Origin: Coffea arabica
Taxonomy: Eukaryota > Streptophyta > Magnoliopsida > Gentianales > Rubiaceae
Direction: 5' to 3'
Assembly (NCBI RefSeq): GCF_036785885.1
Contig: NC_092326.1
Location: 42,742,287 to 42,806,286 of the forward strand
DNA: 64,000 bases
A program made the translations under genes and the position numbers. The stretch's first letter is position 1; each line of letters begins with the position of its first letter. This document shows, piece after piece, positions 24,981 to 37,754 of this stretch. The notes below the pieces were generated by a model. It worked only from the letters and a program-made list of their open reading frames with translations, searched no databases and was not told the origin of the DNA.

Positions 24981-26043
24981 GCTGCAGCAGAGTGGAGGTG
25001 GGCTTTGTACTTAGTAGTTAGTAGTGGTAGGAAGGCGAGAGGAAATGCTAGAATTAGTAATCATCAAGTACCAGATACCGGTCATTTATTGGCTAACCGC
25101 ACAGCGCAAACGTGTAGACCGGACCGAAACTAGAATTTTTTCAGTTTATAGATTAATAACTACGAAAGCACGAGGTTTTTTTTTTCCAATCTTTTCAAAA
25201 TATATGTATACATATTTCCAAAATTCAATCCCAAAAAATTTTGCCCACAGTGATGCTTTTTTGAGTTTATTTTCAAAATAATCCTATTTTGAAAAAATAT
25301 AACTATATTGATCTCTTTTTTGAGTTTATTTTCAAAATAATCTTGTTTTGAAAAAATATACAATTTTATCTCACATACATCACATCATAAAAAGTGCTTT
25401 TATTTCAAATAATATTTTAAATAATACTCTATCCAAACTCCGTTTTCTCTCTTCCCTTTGGATTTCTTTCCAATTTTCCTCCTCATCTTGCTGCTTTTAT
25501 TTAGTAGAGTTGAAGATCTTGTTCTTGTATACATAGTCTTGAGATAACCAAAGGTTATTCTCCGTTCTTTTTTCGATTGATCATGCATGTATTCGAAGTA
25601 TTTAATTGAATTGAGTAATTCTCAAATCCAGGTCAAACTCTAGTACTCAAGCGCTACTACTGGTATATTAGTACTTGTAGTGTTAGTATAATAAACTCCA
25701 GCAAATCTGGGTGCTATTTATTTGGTTGGGTTCCATCCAGGCCAAATTGCACACTGCCACAATTTCCAGCCCCAACTTCCAAGACTTCTAAGCAGCAGTA
25801 GTGGCGGTAAAAAGTAGCAGTAAAACAGTACGGGAATTGGGCAGGTACAGAGGAGACCGACTTTTTATTTTTAAAAGCTCCTCTGCAGGTGCGCGTTACG
25901 ATATGGAATATTCGATATTCAACGTGGGAGTGAGTGACTGAGTATGTATGATTAGGCATTCCGGTGCGGAACAAGGGAAATGGTGGTAGTTTCTAAAATT
26001 TTTTTTTTTAAAAAAAAACCCCTGGCGCTGCTATTGAGCTCTA
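24981..26043. other. Promoter-side flank of the GRAS gene, intergenic
   Basis: No gene supported. A 45-bp segment (TTTTGAGTTTATTTTCAAAA...) is directly repeated at 25257-25301 and 25316-25360, with a period of about 59 bp. Confidence 0.45.
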
Positions 26044-26051
26044 GTACCACT

Positions 26052-26347
26052 GAGGCTGCAAATGAGGCGAATCGAATCGAATTTTGGGCTAATTCAATCG
26101 AGTCTCGACTAAATTTTATCAAGTTCGAACTCGAGCTCAGCGAGCCAGTAATTTAAAACTCGACCTCGAAAAAAATAAAAAATAATTATTTTATTTTTTA
26201 AAAAATAAATAAAATAATATTTTTTTCTTAATAAATAATAAAATATTAAGAATATATATGTAATTTTACTATTAAAATAAAAAAATAAAAAATATATATA
26301 TACATAAAATAAAAATATATATATGCTGAAAATAAAAAAATAAAAAA

Positions 26348-26389
<42 letters not shown>

Positions 26390-26489
26390 TCGAGCTCGCG
26401 AGCCGGCTCACGAGCTAACGAGCATAATATTTTGTGCTCGAGTTCGAGCTCGACCAATCGCAAGCGGCTCGATTCGTTTGCAACCCCAG
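26052..26489. mobile_element. hAT-type MITE with 8-bp target duplication
   Basis: 438 bp. The ends GAGGCTGCAAATGAGGCGAA and the complement of GATTCGTTTGCAACCCCAG form imperfect terminal inverted repeats, rich in TCGAGCTCG words nearby. Perfect 8-bp duplications, GTACCACT, flank it at 26044-26051 and 26490-26497; 8 bp is the hAT signature. The core is A/T-only sequence with a TA microsatellite near 26352-26388. No transposase. Confidence 0.82.
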
Positions 26490-26497
26490 GTACCACT

Positions 26498-27329
26498 CAC
26501 TTTTTTTTTTTTCTTTTTTATCAATCACCCCGCTTATTTAAAACAACTACTAATTCACTGATCCAACTGAATCGTCATTTATGTACATGTACTATTAATC
26601 TACATGGAAGGTGCATATTCAACTGGATCATAAAAAATTCGAGATATTAAATCACCATCGCATAAATACATGCACATTATTTGATCTAAGAGAAAGTCAT
26701 GCTGAGTAGTTGAAAAAGAGACACGAGTTGAACCTTGACTTTCGACCCATTCGTATGCTGCATTTGGTTTTGACATTTTTATGATTTATAGTGGGCCAAA
26801 AAAATGTCTTTTCTAATGCAAGCATTGAATTTTTTATCACAGTATCATCATGTTTATTACCTAATTTGTCCGTGTTTCAAGTTCTGTACTTTTTGTCGTG
26901 TGTGCGCATTTCATGATTAAGTATTACAGATAAGACCATACATATGCCAGGTACCGAATTAATCTTCTAATTTTATGCAACAAAGTGCTGGGTGCTTGGA
27001 ATAGAATCGTAGTATAAGAGGTATCAAAATGTTTAAGGAGGAAAGTTTTACATTTGAAGACAGTTATATCTGTGGATAATTACTAACTTAAAGAAAATCT
27101 CAACATGTATTCAAGTTATTTACTTAAAAAGGTTTCACAAATAATGGTACGATTCAACAAAATGGGTCAGTTGTTTTAGTTTTCTTCAAAAATAGTTCAA
27201 ACTTCATTTTAGAATTCCAGTATTAATGAATATATTATTATTTGTTTCTCATACACTAGACCAGATACAACACCAGCCATATTAAGAAAATGTCAAATAC
27301 TTTCAATAACCTGTGTCACATACTAACTT
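26498..27329. other. Intergenic, nothing recognised
   Basis: AT-rich DNA without recognisable coding or RNA features. Confidence 0.45.
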
Positions 27330-27541
27330 GGCCCCGTTTAACAAGTGGATTTTTTTGGTGTTTGTCTAAAATTTTACTGTAGAAATTATAGATAAAATTT
27401 TTGAAGTACATAAATTTTTGGATATTTTGAAATGTATAGTTTAAAAATTTTGAGAAGTTTTTTTGAGATTATTGTAGCCAAAGTTATTAAAAAACTTGTA
27501 ACAGACAAACTTGATCAAAAACTTGCTTGCAAAACCAGGCC
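27330..27541. repeat. MITE (GGCC...GGCC ends)
   Basis: The left end GGCCCCGTTTAACAAGTGGAT and the complement of the right end (GGCCTGGTTTTGCAAGCAAG) are imperfect inverted repeats around a ~210-bp AT-rich body containing an ACTGTAGAAAT-like core. No clear target duplication. Confidence 0.65.
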
Positions 27542-28255
27542 TTGATTTCATTAAAGATTTTGTTGACGAGACTATATACTTTAAGCTTCTCTTTTCTCCA
27601 AGTTTGATTCTTTGTTATTGTAGCTGAATGACAAGTTTCACATCTACACAGAAACTGATTTTAAAAGGTAAAATTATGACTGAAAAAGAGGCAAAAGAGT
27701 ATTAAAATGGTCTTACGGCTTATTGAGATTACATTTGGTGATTTTGTTTTCATCAAATCAATAATTTTTGTTATGAAATGAATTAGACTTTACTGATCCA
27801 GAAAAGCTGTACACGGATACTATAATGACTAAAACGTGCTTACCAGACTGTTTTTGACAAAGTGATTAATTGTTAAGAATGAAGTGCTACTAGCTGCACT
27901 CCAAAATATGCAGCTGAGACCTTATGACAAAAGATTTTATTTGACCAGAAAAATTCATCCACTTCTCCCCCAAACAAAAAAAAAAAAATTCAGACAGGTA
28001 AGCTGGCTGGCCAAGAAAATCTGTGCTGACTCCCCGGATTTTCCATGAAACCGTGGGCGCCATCCGTACGTGAAGGCGGCAGGAAGGATCAAATGGCAAA
28101 CTTGTAAATACGTTCAGAGAAAGGGAGTAGATGTTGAAGACCGCGTGTCGACTGGATTGGACGTTGACTCATTGGTTAAATTGGCACATTGCTCGCCGCT
28201 CATCTCATCTCCTTCGTCGTTCCATCCACGAAACGTATATTTTTTTTTTTTTTAT
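27542..28255. other. Intergenic, nothing recognised
   Basis: Short open frames without domains. It ends in a T-run (about 28239-28253) that abuts the element at 28256. Confidence 0.4.
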
Positions 28256-29042
28256 GGATAATTTCAGAAACCTATCTTGAGATTTTTTATATTTGCACCT
28301 AGTTCCTTTGAGGTTTCAAAAATTATATATATCTCCCATAAAATTATCATTTTCGTAACAAAAACTATTCAATGGTCAAAATTTTAAAGTGCCATCTTAA
28401 AATTGTGAAGTTCATTTTATTTTTCTCATAAAATTCTTTTTAAAAAAGTGGAAACATGCACAACATCACAAACTCACTTTCTAACCATCATATCTATTAT
28501 TCTAAACCTTTCATATTTTCACATCCCAAATCGATACCACTATTTCCATGACCACTATCACCTTCGGTTCCTCAATTCTAAAGCCTCAATCTAAAAAAAA
28601 AAAAAAAAAAAATTCAACACCGTTAAACTCAAGAAAATTTTACCAATTGCATTAATATAACACCATATCTCTCAAATATTGGAGTACTGAAACTAGACTA
28701 GTCTTTCTTAAACTTTTGGCTTGCATTTTCTTTTATTCATCCCCAGGCTCTCTAAGTCAAACTAAAATTAATTTGTAATATGTTAAAAATTGTGTTTAGG
28801 ACATAATTGGTTATTCCATAAGTGAATCCTATTTTTGCTTTCATTGAATGTCTAATTGTGTGAAATACATTCTTAAGCATAAGATTAGGAGCAGATTGTG
28901 TAATTGCATGAAAAAAATATTAATATGTTAAGGTTATTATGGTCATTTTATAGGGTCAAGGAAGGTTAGGATAATATTAAAAATTTCAAGAATATTAGGT
29001 GAAATTATCAAAAAACTCGAGGAAGGTTTTTAAAATTAACCC
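28256..29042. mobile_element. Older, diverged copy of the MULE-like family at 34139
   Basis: The left end GGATAATTTCAGAAACCT and the complement of the right end (GGGTTAATTTTAAAAACC) match the terminal repeats of the 34139-35583 element, with many substitutions. The body is about 0.79 kb with no transposase and an internal A-run. It also abuts a long T-run on its left side. Confidence 0.65.
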
Positions 29043-29301
29043 TATTTTTTAAGTAGGGTTTTGAATTCGAATCTTATAAACAGAGAAAATAACGTTCACG
29101 GAGCTAAAAGCCATCCAACAATGCTCGACTGCAAATTAGTCAGGCCAAATACAATCACCAAATATTATGAGTTTATGCCAAAAAACATGAATTAATACAT
29201 TGTATACACTATTATTGTTGAATGCATGCTAATTAATTTAAACTTAAATTTGATGCTCAAATTTTATATATTTGTCATGCATCTAGTCATAATAATATAT
29301 A

Positions 29302-29338
<37 letters not shown>

Positions 29339-30203
29339 TTAATACTACATATCTTATGCTATCCATGTCTCATCCACAAGTTTGGTAAGCAGTACGTACT
29401 ATTGCGTACTCTTAGCATTCTAAACAACCTCTAGTTTGTTTCTATCCTTTTAACATTTATGCACTGTTGAGTCTACTTCGCGGTCGCTGCCTCCCCTTTG
29501 CTTACCTTTCATTATCGAAACTCTTTGTTGTGTTACATTTTGATAGGATTAATTGCAGTTATAAACTAACTTTTTTGTTATTTTCATACTATTATTGTTT
29601 AAACCCAAAATTTGATAGGTGAAGCCTTTTCTGAGCAATGCCTACGCAATCATCAAGCAGGCATGCCAAGTTGTCAACCGAATGTAATCTAGACCGTACC
29701 CATGATATTGTTTACAATTTGAGTCCAAGTTTTAAATTAAACCTTTCACTTTATCTCGATTTTATCCACACCCATGATGATAGTTTCACAAAATTTGCGT
29801 CTAAATTTTAAGAACAAATCTTACGTGGATCCAAATCTTATAAGAAAGTCATGGATTTAGACAAAAGCAACATCGACCACACTTACTAATAAAACTAGTG
29901 CCAAAAAAAACAAGAGGTAGAATAAACGTTAAATATTGGTATTTGATTTTAGAATTTCTCTTTTTTAATTTGTAGTTTTCAATCGCTCAATCATAGTTAT
30001 ACTCCTTGAGTAACTATAGGCAAACAGATTCATCTGAAATTGTGTAAAATTTCACTGACTTTACCTATTTATTTGTTAAATAGATGCAAGTAACTAATAA
30101 ATAGGTAACTCTTGTTCAACGTTGCCTGGCTGCCTGCCATGCCACATCATTGCAGACATTAGACCATTGCGATCGCTATCGTTTGTTTGATCCTCCTGCA
30201 ACC

Positions 30204-30234
<31 letters not shown>

Positions 30235-32038
30235 AAAGAAAAAATCTCCTGCAAGTTTTGGTAGAAAATGGAAGATCCCACTATTTTTAATCTCGTTTTT
30301 TGGCTGGAAACCAAAAAACTTTCGCGAAGCCCCAAGACTTTTAATCTATTCATGTACTCCCGCAATGATAACGTCTTATGAATTCTGATTAACTTAATGC
30401 CTGCGTCCATCATTTTACACCCTCAAATCTTCTTCTCTAGTATCTACGCATAATCATTATCCGACTGAGATGGTGGATTTTATGTCAAAACCTAGCAAGT
30501 ATCTTAGGCGCATGCCACGAGGCTACTGAATGTAAATTTTTAATGCATAAATTCATATCTTATGATGGTAGGAAGACATTGATCTTGTATTCGATGTTAC
30601 ATTCTTCTTCTTCCTTCTCCTTTTTTTTTATTTTTTTTTATTTTGCCTTTCTTCGGTTCTTCTAATAATGCCCTACACATAAAATGATTTCAATTTTTGT
30701 CAAATGCAATGTCAGAAATTAAATTTATCAAAATTTCACGGACACATGAAAGTAATGTTGATGTTCTAAGTATTGTCATTTTAGGATGGACAAGAAATTG
30801 ACTTAAAGAACGCTCTAAAAAATTATCAATACTAAGAATTCATAGGTCCTCCAGTCAAATGCCTCTAAAGGAACACATCAACTTGAAAAGCACTGCCCCT
30901 GCTGGCACCTTCCTCAAGAAATTCAAAGCTCAGAAAACTACTCCCTGAATGGGCCTAGTAGCTAAATGGTGTACATATATATATATATGCATGCACGAGT
31001 AGTGCACATAAATTTCATAGTCAGTAGTGTTTGTTGAAAGGCCCGAAGATGATAACATGGGGATGAGGAACATAAAAGGCAATTAGGAATGAAGAGGAAA
31101 GCAGAATCTTTCATGTCTCCTTTTGCTTTTGATGTCCGTAATAAAGAAGGGCGGTAGTGCCCCATATCCTTATCTTAAACCGTCCTCTGCATGACGTCCT
31201 AATGAAATGAAACGCCAACAGCAACATTCGTTCAAAGACCAAAAAAAGAAAAACTACTTGTAGTTAATCAAGCATATTTAAATTGTACATACTCCTCCAT
31301 AAGGAGTTCTTTAATTATAAAGGTCCGTCATATTGGATGATTTAAAATATATTCATACAGGTGGTTCTTCGTAGGATTTTGTCATATGCACATGAGGTGC
31401 ATTTAGCCAGTTCGTGTAATAGAAGGCGCAACACTAATAAAGTATGTGAGTGTGTGTGTGTGTGTGTTAAATCCTTAAATTAGTAATTTTAATTTAATTT
31501 GCAAACTGATAATACTTGTTAAGTTTGATGCTAAAAATTAACTGGCGACGCAAACAAGAAGTGATAGGAAGGCTATTTGTATTGCTAATTTAATAATCGA
31601 TACTGTTAATTCAGTGATCCCCGGGGAAAAAAATAAAATTAATAAAAAAAGACTTTGAATAATTAGTTATTTGCCTTTAGTATGAATTTGCCATTTTCAG
31701 AAGAAATCGTGAGTACCATCGATTCTTGTACAAGTCAGTTCTACTTCTAGAAGCCAAAACCCATGTCATATTTCTTCACGGATTCATCTAGTTTCCAGTC
31801 TATATATTTCGAAAAACGTTTCATGTTTGTAGAACAGATGTATGTAGGGTCGACAGGCACCCAATACATGACACTTGGCGCAATATTATTGGTGGCATTG
31901 GATTGACATAGAAAACATGTCACCGAGAATCTCAAGTGCCCGATGACCTGCTAATTCCACACCACATAGCTATCGATTCCAATTACTATATGAAAAAAAA
32001 AAAGAAAGTCCTTCGTTATCAGCATTATTATATATATA
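29043..32038. other. Intergenic, repeats only
   Basis: Contains a TA microsatellite (about 29308-29336), a 26-base A-run (about 30205-30230), and a (GT)n stretch near 31450-31467. Open frames here have no recognisable domains. Confidence 0.45.
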
Positions 32039-32330
32039 CTAGAGGTACTTGAACTGTGCAAAGCACAGTTTGGGCCCCCTAGAAATTTAGTCGAATGCGG
32101 ACAAGGGGCAGGGACCTGAACAGTCAACGGCCAAATTTTGGCCAAAAAAATGTGCGGTCCAGATACAAGTTGTATATCAATTTTCACAACGTGTGTGGGG
32201 CCCGTAAATTTTTGTACTAAAGTTACACGCTGTGCAAACAAAGTTACGCCGTGTGCAATCAAAGTTACGCGCTGTGTAAAATGACCAAAATGCCCACTGT
32301 CCGTCGAATGCATAGCATCAAATTATTTTA
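32039..32330 (-). mobile_element. Helitron-like 3' terminus (minus orientation)
   Basis: Read on the minus strand the sequence ends with a hairpin, AACTGTGCTTTGCACAGTT (32070-32052), then nine bases, then CTAG, followed by T. That is the usual Helitron 3' end, with insertion between A and T. Further inside, a ~20-bp unit (AAAGTTACGCGCTGTGTAAA-like) is repeated three times at 32219-32280. The 5' TC end was not located, so the right boundary is approximate. No RepHel coding sequence. Confidence 0.6.
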
Positions 32331-34129
32331 ACACATGATGAATGAATAGAAATATAGGAGAAAATTTGAGCATTAAAGCAATTAAATTTGACAAATATTA
32401 TTTGAACTCTCATTTTTGTTAATCATACTTTCGTTATTATTTTTATCGTATAGTTTTTGTTTATTGTAGGAACACAATTAACACAATATGGAGTATAAAT
32501 AAAATTTCTCTCAAAATTTGTTGTGAAGAAAAATTCCATCTATGAAGTCAACCTCTCTATTTATTGTGATTTGAATAAATATTTTTGAACCACTATGATG
32601 ATGATACCCAAAAAGGAGAGAAACTTAATACACTATAAGTGCATTGGTGTATTAATAGTAGTATAGTTTTAGTTAAAACTAAATCAAAAGCAGTCGTAAT
32701 ACTTTTAGTACTTTAATAATGAGAAAATGTTTAGAAAGCTACTAAAACATAGCACAATCTTCAACATCAATATAACTTACTATAAACTTTCATATTTTTC
32801 TTTCTTTTGATAGAAGAATCCAGTTCATCTATTTAAATTCTGTTTAAAGGTGACAACATTATCTTGCAGTTCCTGGATATAAATAGCAAAGTTAGATAAA
32901 AATATGAATTGCCATGTTTCCTGGTCTACATATACAAATTAGAATTGAACTATTTTTTTATTGCAAAAACATCTTCCTAATCAAAATTGAAATTTCTAAC
33001 AATTTTTTGTCAAGTCACACTCTAGGCCGAAAGCCTCAATTGTGACTTCCACCATCGACTGCAATTCTTGTATACCAACCCAATGCATACTACAACACTT
33101 GAGTAATTAAAAAACAAAAAAATTAGCTTTAGTTTAAATATATACAAAATATTATTGGATCCTTCAATTAAATTTAATAGGCCATAAAGTAATTGCAAAA
33201 AGAAAGAAATGGAGAAAAACGGAGGTACAAGAATGTCTAACTAGATTTATCTTAGTGAAAACGTCACATGATATATCTTTATTCTAAATAAATACACAAA
33301 ATTGTAGATAATTACAAAATGTAACCAAAAAACAAAGAAAAGGAAACAAAATGTGAAGTAAGAAATCAAATCGTAGGAGAAGAAAATAAAAGAATGAATT
33401 TTTGTTCTATTATTCATAGAAAATGATCATTGGTATAAAATGAATTCTAAATTTTTTTTACATATTTTAAATTTTACCTTTTATCCACGAAGAACTACCA
33501 AATAAAACATCATCCTATAAATTTACCAAACAAATGCTAGTTGGCTATAACATTATGATAAAAAATAGAGCAAACATGCGAGATTAGAGATGAAAAAAAA
33601 AGAAAGAAAAGAAAATGTAAAATGGGATAAAAAATAATAAAGAATTCTTTTTGCTAAGTAGTTATCAACTTGACAAAAAAAAAAAAAAAAGAACATGGCA
33701 ACAATTTTAGTTAGATTAGTTTTAAAAAAATAAAAAATAAAAAAGGTAATGGATGACAGTAGTTACTGCAAGAAGAAAAAGAAGAGATGGAGTTGATTTT
33801 CTCAAGGAGAAAAAATATTTTAATCCTTTAGCCCAATTGAATCAAAAAAGGGAAGGAAAAATTCTGGTAAAATAATCAAAGTCCACTTGTCAAAGATATA
33901 TACAATACATGTGTCAAAAAAATGGTTGGCTACAGTAACTTGACTTTTTTTTTATATACAAGGTAGATATATATATATATATATATATGCGTGGTAGGCT
34001 GGAAGACTGTTGGAAATCCACGAATTTATCCCAACCAAAGAGTTAATGCTGTGACAACCATACCTTGGCGGCGAATTGATGCACCATTTGCGCCGATATA
34101 ATTTCTGGCCTGGGCCAAGTAAGTTTTTG
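32331..34129. other. Intergenic, AT-rich
   Basis: No gene or named repeat recognised beyond A-runs and a TA microsatellite near 33966-33990. Confidence 0.45.
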
Positions 34130-34138
34130 TTTTTTTTA

Positions 34139-35583
34139 GGGATAATTTCAGAAACCTCCCCTGAGGTTTCTGACAATTTCACTGACCTCCCCTGAGGTTT
34201 CCACAATTACACTAACCTCCCTTGAGGTTTCTGATTTTGTAACAAAATCAGCCCATGACCACAAAAGTAAACATAAAAAAGTGTTTTCAGGAAAGAGAGG
34301 AAATTTTGTTCCCATAAATGCCCTTAAGGCAGGTGTACAAGTTATATTAGTGAATTAATGAAAACTAATAAAAATCAGAAATAAATAAGAAAAAGTGAAG
34401 GGATGGGTATGGGAATCATAAAATTTTACTTATGGATATAAACAATTGGGTAACGCAACCGACCCAATTAACCCATCTACCACCACTCAGGTCATTTCAC
34501 AAATACATTCATCAGACAAAGCTTTCCTCTTGTCACAAAAATTCAAAGCAATGTGGTACATGTTCACAAGCAAGCAGGTTAAAATCCCGCCTGCATAATA
34601 ACGTTGAAACCCGCAAGCGGGATTCTGTGTTTTTTCTATTTCAAGGTTAGCTCGCATGCGGGTTAATGTTATATTTGAGCGCGAGAAGAAAAAATTGGTA
34701 ATTAGGCTCTTTGGGCATTATAAGTAAATATTTAAATTAATGGCAGTTTTATTACACCAATATTATTGTATTATCATTATTATGATTATTGTATTATTCC
34801 TTATGCAAATATAACATTTAATTATTTAAATTTGATTTTATTTTTACAATTTATAAAATTTTTATCACTTATATAATATTTTTAAAACCCTAATACATCT
34901 AAATTTGATTTTATTTTTCAAATTTATAAGATTTTTATTTTAAAAAATGGGATACGGATAAGATATCCGGTTGGTTCGATTTGCATAGGTGCATATGAGA
35001 ATATCCGAATACTCTTTAAACCCGCATGCGGGTTTAAGGAGATTATGGCAACTCTCTGACACACTAGTTACCCGTCCAACTTGTGTGTATTAAAATATAT
35101 TTAAATATTATATTTCATATTTTTGTTATTTAGAGTTTAACAAAACATTAATATTAGGTAGATTTGAGGGATATGCATAATTTTGCATATTTGTAGGAAT
35201 ATTAGAAAATGGAAAATTTGGGTAAATTCCCAAATTTTGGAGGTAAGGTGTAATCCAAGAACTAAAACAGTCATTTATAAAACCTTAACAGTAATAAGGT
35301 GCAAACCAAAACTGCAATCCAAGAGTAATATCATTACAAATTTCATAACCATACATTAAATAAATAGAAATGCAATCCAATACTATCCAAAACACCATCT
35401 GCCTTATCATATTTTAGTCCTATAATAACACAAAATGTCTTGGGTATAATAGTAATTTTGCATTATATGATGTCAGCAATTGGGTCCCAAGTTCTGCCAG
35501 GGGAGGTCAGTGTAATTGTGGAAACCTCAGGGGAGGTCAGTGAAATTGTCAGAAACCTCCCCTGAGGTTTCTGAAATTATCCC
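34139..35583. mobile_element. Non-autonomous MULE-like element with ~85-bp inverted ends
   Basis: 1445 bp. The left 85 bases (starting GGGATAATTTCAGAAACCTC) recur almost perfectly, inverted, at the right end (35499-35583). The main difference is the orientation of one internal CCTCCCCTGAGG-like block. Matching 9-bp flanks, TTTTTTTTA (34130-34138 and 35584-35592), fit the 9-bp target duplication of Mutator-like elements, though their low complexity weakens that point. The interior is AT-rich with several CCCGC(A/T)(A/T)GCGGG-like words and no transposase. Confidence 0.78.
35016..35037. repeat. Perfect 22-bp palindrome inside the MULE
   Basis: A perfect palindrome centred on CCCGCATGCGGG and flanked symmetrically by TTAAA/TTTAA. 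Related but imperfect words (CCCGCAAGCGGG at about 34610, GCATGCGGGTTAA at about 34655) occur elsewhere in the same element. Confidence 0.8.
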
Positions 35584-35592
35584 TTTTTTTTA

Positions 35593-36709
35593 TCGACGAA
35601 GAAGAAACGAATTTATGAATTATTTATAGGTTGTCAATCGATAAGATGAAATCGCGTTAGGTGCGATATTCCGCGTTTGGGTTTTGAAAGTTGTAGTGAG
35701 AACAAACGTTGATGGGTGCAACCAAAAGCAGATCTAGACACAAATTTGCTTTGTGGAAAAGCATATTTACTGATAACGCACATCTCACAGGACTGATCAT
35801 CATGCAGCCGGAATATTCCTCCTGTTCTTTTTTATCTTTGGGGTGTAAAGTAAACTGTAAAGCTCTCTCTCTCTCTCTCTCTCTGACTGGCGGCTGCGAC
35901 GGGCCTCGACGAGTCATTGAATTGAATTCTTCACCTTTACAGACGCGGCTCTTCTCTGACGTTATCTTCTCCGTCTACATCTACAAGAAGCCTCTTGAAC
36001 ACCCCCTACCATTTGACCCCACAACCCATTGTACTGTAATTGATCCGGGTCCCTTTTTACTTTTGTTAGACAGCTACGTGCCCAAAACTCAGTGCGTAAC
36101 TCGCTTTCATGTCCATTAACGCAGTACGAAGCTTCGACGGAAAGCGAATAAAGAAAGAAGAAGACTCAAACAGTAGTCATCCCATTCCCACCACCACCAC
36201 CAAGACGGCAAGAAGCTCCCTCCCCTCCCCTCTTCTACGATCTATCCACCGCCAGTTTCCAGCAAAGCAGGTCCTAGACTCTGTCACCAATCGATCAAAG
36301 GAATAAAGAGGGCAATCAATACAATACAAAAAGGGAGAAGGAATAGAATCAAGAAAAGAAGATCATGAGTAGTATTACTCTACTATTTGTGCTCTTGATA
36401 ATCGACAGAATTACCCAAAGTCCTAAATCCTTACGTTTTCACGTGTGAATCCACATAACAAATCTGCACGACTTTTCAAGCCACCAAAAAAAAAGAAAAG
36501 AAAAGTCTGCACAGCCTTTTGCTAAAGATATGTTACAGACAGCGCCTCGAAGCCCGTGAAATTGAAACGCTACCACTGCTAGTTTTAAATTAGTTGGATT
36601 GGACTTGTGCTGAAGAAATTAAACGAGAAGCAGCAAATGCAGTGCGTCATCGTCATGGTTCCAAGGGAGCATCATCTTCCTTTCGTCACATCGGCTTCCG
36701 TTTATTATA
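35593..36709. other. Intergenic; possible leader-like DNA, no gene assigned
   Basis: A (CT)n tract (35860-35884) and GC-richer, CCACCACCACC-containing sequence to about 36300 look like promoter or leader DNA. The open frames at 35709-36119 and 36109-36306 carry no domain I recognise and have no splice partners I can support. Confidence 0.35.
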
Positions 36710-37039
36710 CTCCCTCCGTCCCACTTTGATAGTCCTGTATTCCTTTTTCATCTGTCCCAAATTATAGTTCACTTTCTAATTGAAAAATGTAGTTGTATTT
36801 TAATTTTTCTAAAATACCCTTATTCAATGTAAGTAGTTGTTACTATAAACCTACCCCATTTAATGAGAGTTGATTCTTTTTTTTATCATCAATTCAAGTT
36901 CCCATAAAGTTGTACCATATTTAATATGAGGGTATTTTAAGAAAATAGCAATCTAAATTTACTTTTCCAACAAAGTTAACTACTTTTTCTTAAACTGTGT
37001 GAAAAAAGAAACAGGACTATCAAAGTGGGACGGAGGGAG
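36710..37039. mobile_element. Stowaway MITE
   Basis: 330 bp with the classic terminal repeat CTCCCTCCGTCCCACTTTGA and its inverted partner at the right end (TCAAAGTGGGACGGAGGGAG). TA target duplications lie on both sides (36708-36709 and 37040-37041). The inverted ends match over nearly 30 bases (through ...TAGTCCTGT). This is a Tc1/mariner-derived non-autonomous element. Confidence 0.95.
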
Positions 37040-37041
37040 TA

Positions 37042-37607
37042 TAAATATAAATAATACTACTGTACTGCTAATTAATTAATTTGACTTTTGACTGACTTTA
37101 ATTCTAGTTGAACCAGAGAGGATTGCTCGGTATCTCTGTAGTACCAACATTTATTGTCGTCCGTCAAGAGGAGAAGCATAGTACTATTTGCTTGCATTCG
37201 ACTAGAGCATTTTTTATTTGCTTTCCTTGAACGAGTGCTCGGTGGTCTTCCCTGTAAACACGTGGAGTATAACATTTAGTATTAGTAGGTTAGCTCATAG
37301 GTAGTAAATACTTGCGTCTCTACAGCAGACGGCATAGTAAGTATTTAAACACGTTGCATGTCACAGACATTAACATTTTTCAACAAAGAGTATAAATCAC
37401 AAAATAAATTTTCTCCTACTGTGTAGCTTTACGGATGATACTTCAATTTATGACGAAATTTTGCAATCCTTATTAAGATAAATACGTGTCTAAAGAGTTT
37501 TGCAAAACCAAAGAAAAAAATTATAAGGTATTCTTTTCCATATATAGGCATATAATATCAATAAATTGACAAAATCATAACTAATTTAATATCTCAACCA
37601 TAAAAAT
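37042..37607. other. Intergenic, nothing recognised
   Basis: No coding or RNA feature supported. Confidence 0.4.
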
Positions 37608-37754
37608 ATGAGTAAATTAGCATTAATATGAATGACAATTATACACACTGTCAGTGTTGAATGAATGACAACTATGAAATTCAATTTTTGCACATGTGTC
37701 ATGGATCCAACAATAATAGTGTATGCACTGTCAATGTATATAAGATTTACTCAT
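37608..37754 (+). repeat. MITE with ATGAGTAAAT ends, copy 1
   Basis: The ends ATGAGTAAAT and ATTTACTCAT are inverted repeats, extended inside by ATACACACTGTCAGTGTTG-like and complementary sequence. Its interior (GAATGACAACTATG, then GCACATGTGTCATGGATCCAAC) recurs in reverse orientation at 57118-57280. Confidence 0.7.

Noticed and set aside
35709-36306. Two overlapping plus-strand frames after a CT repeat
   Set aside because: No domain, low-complexity Ser/Leu from (CT)n, and no partner exons; kept only as possible leader DNA.
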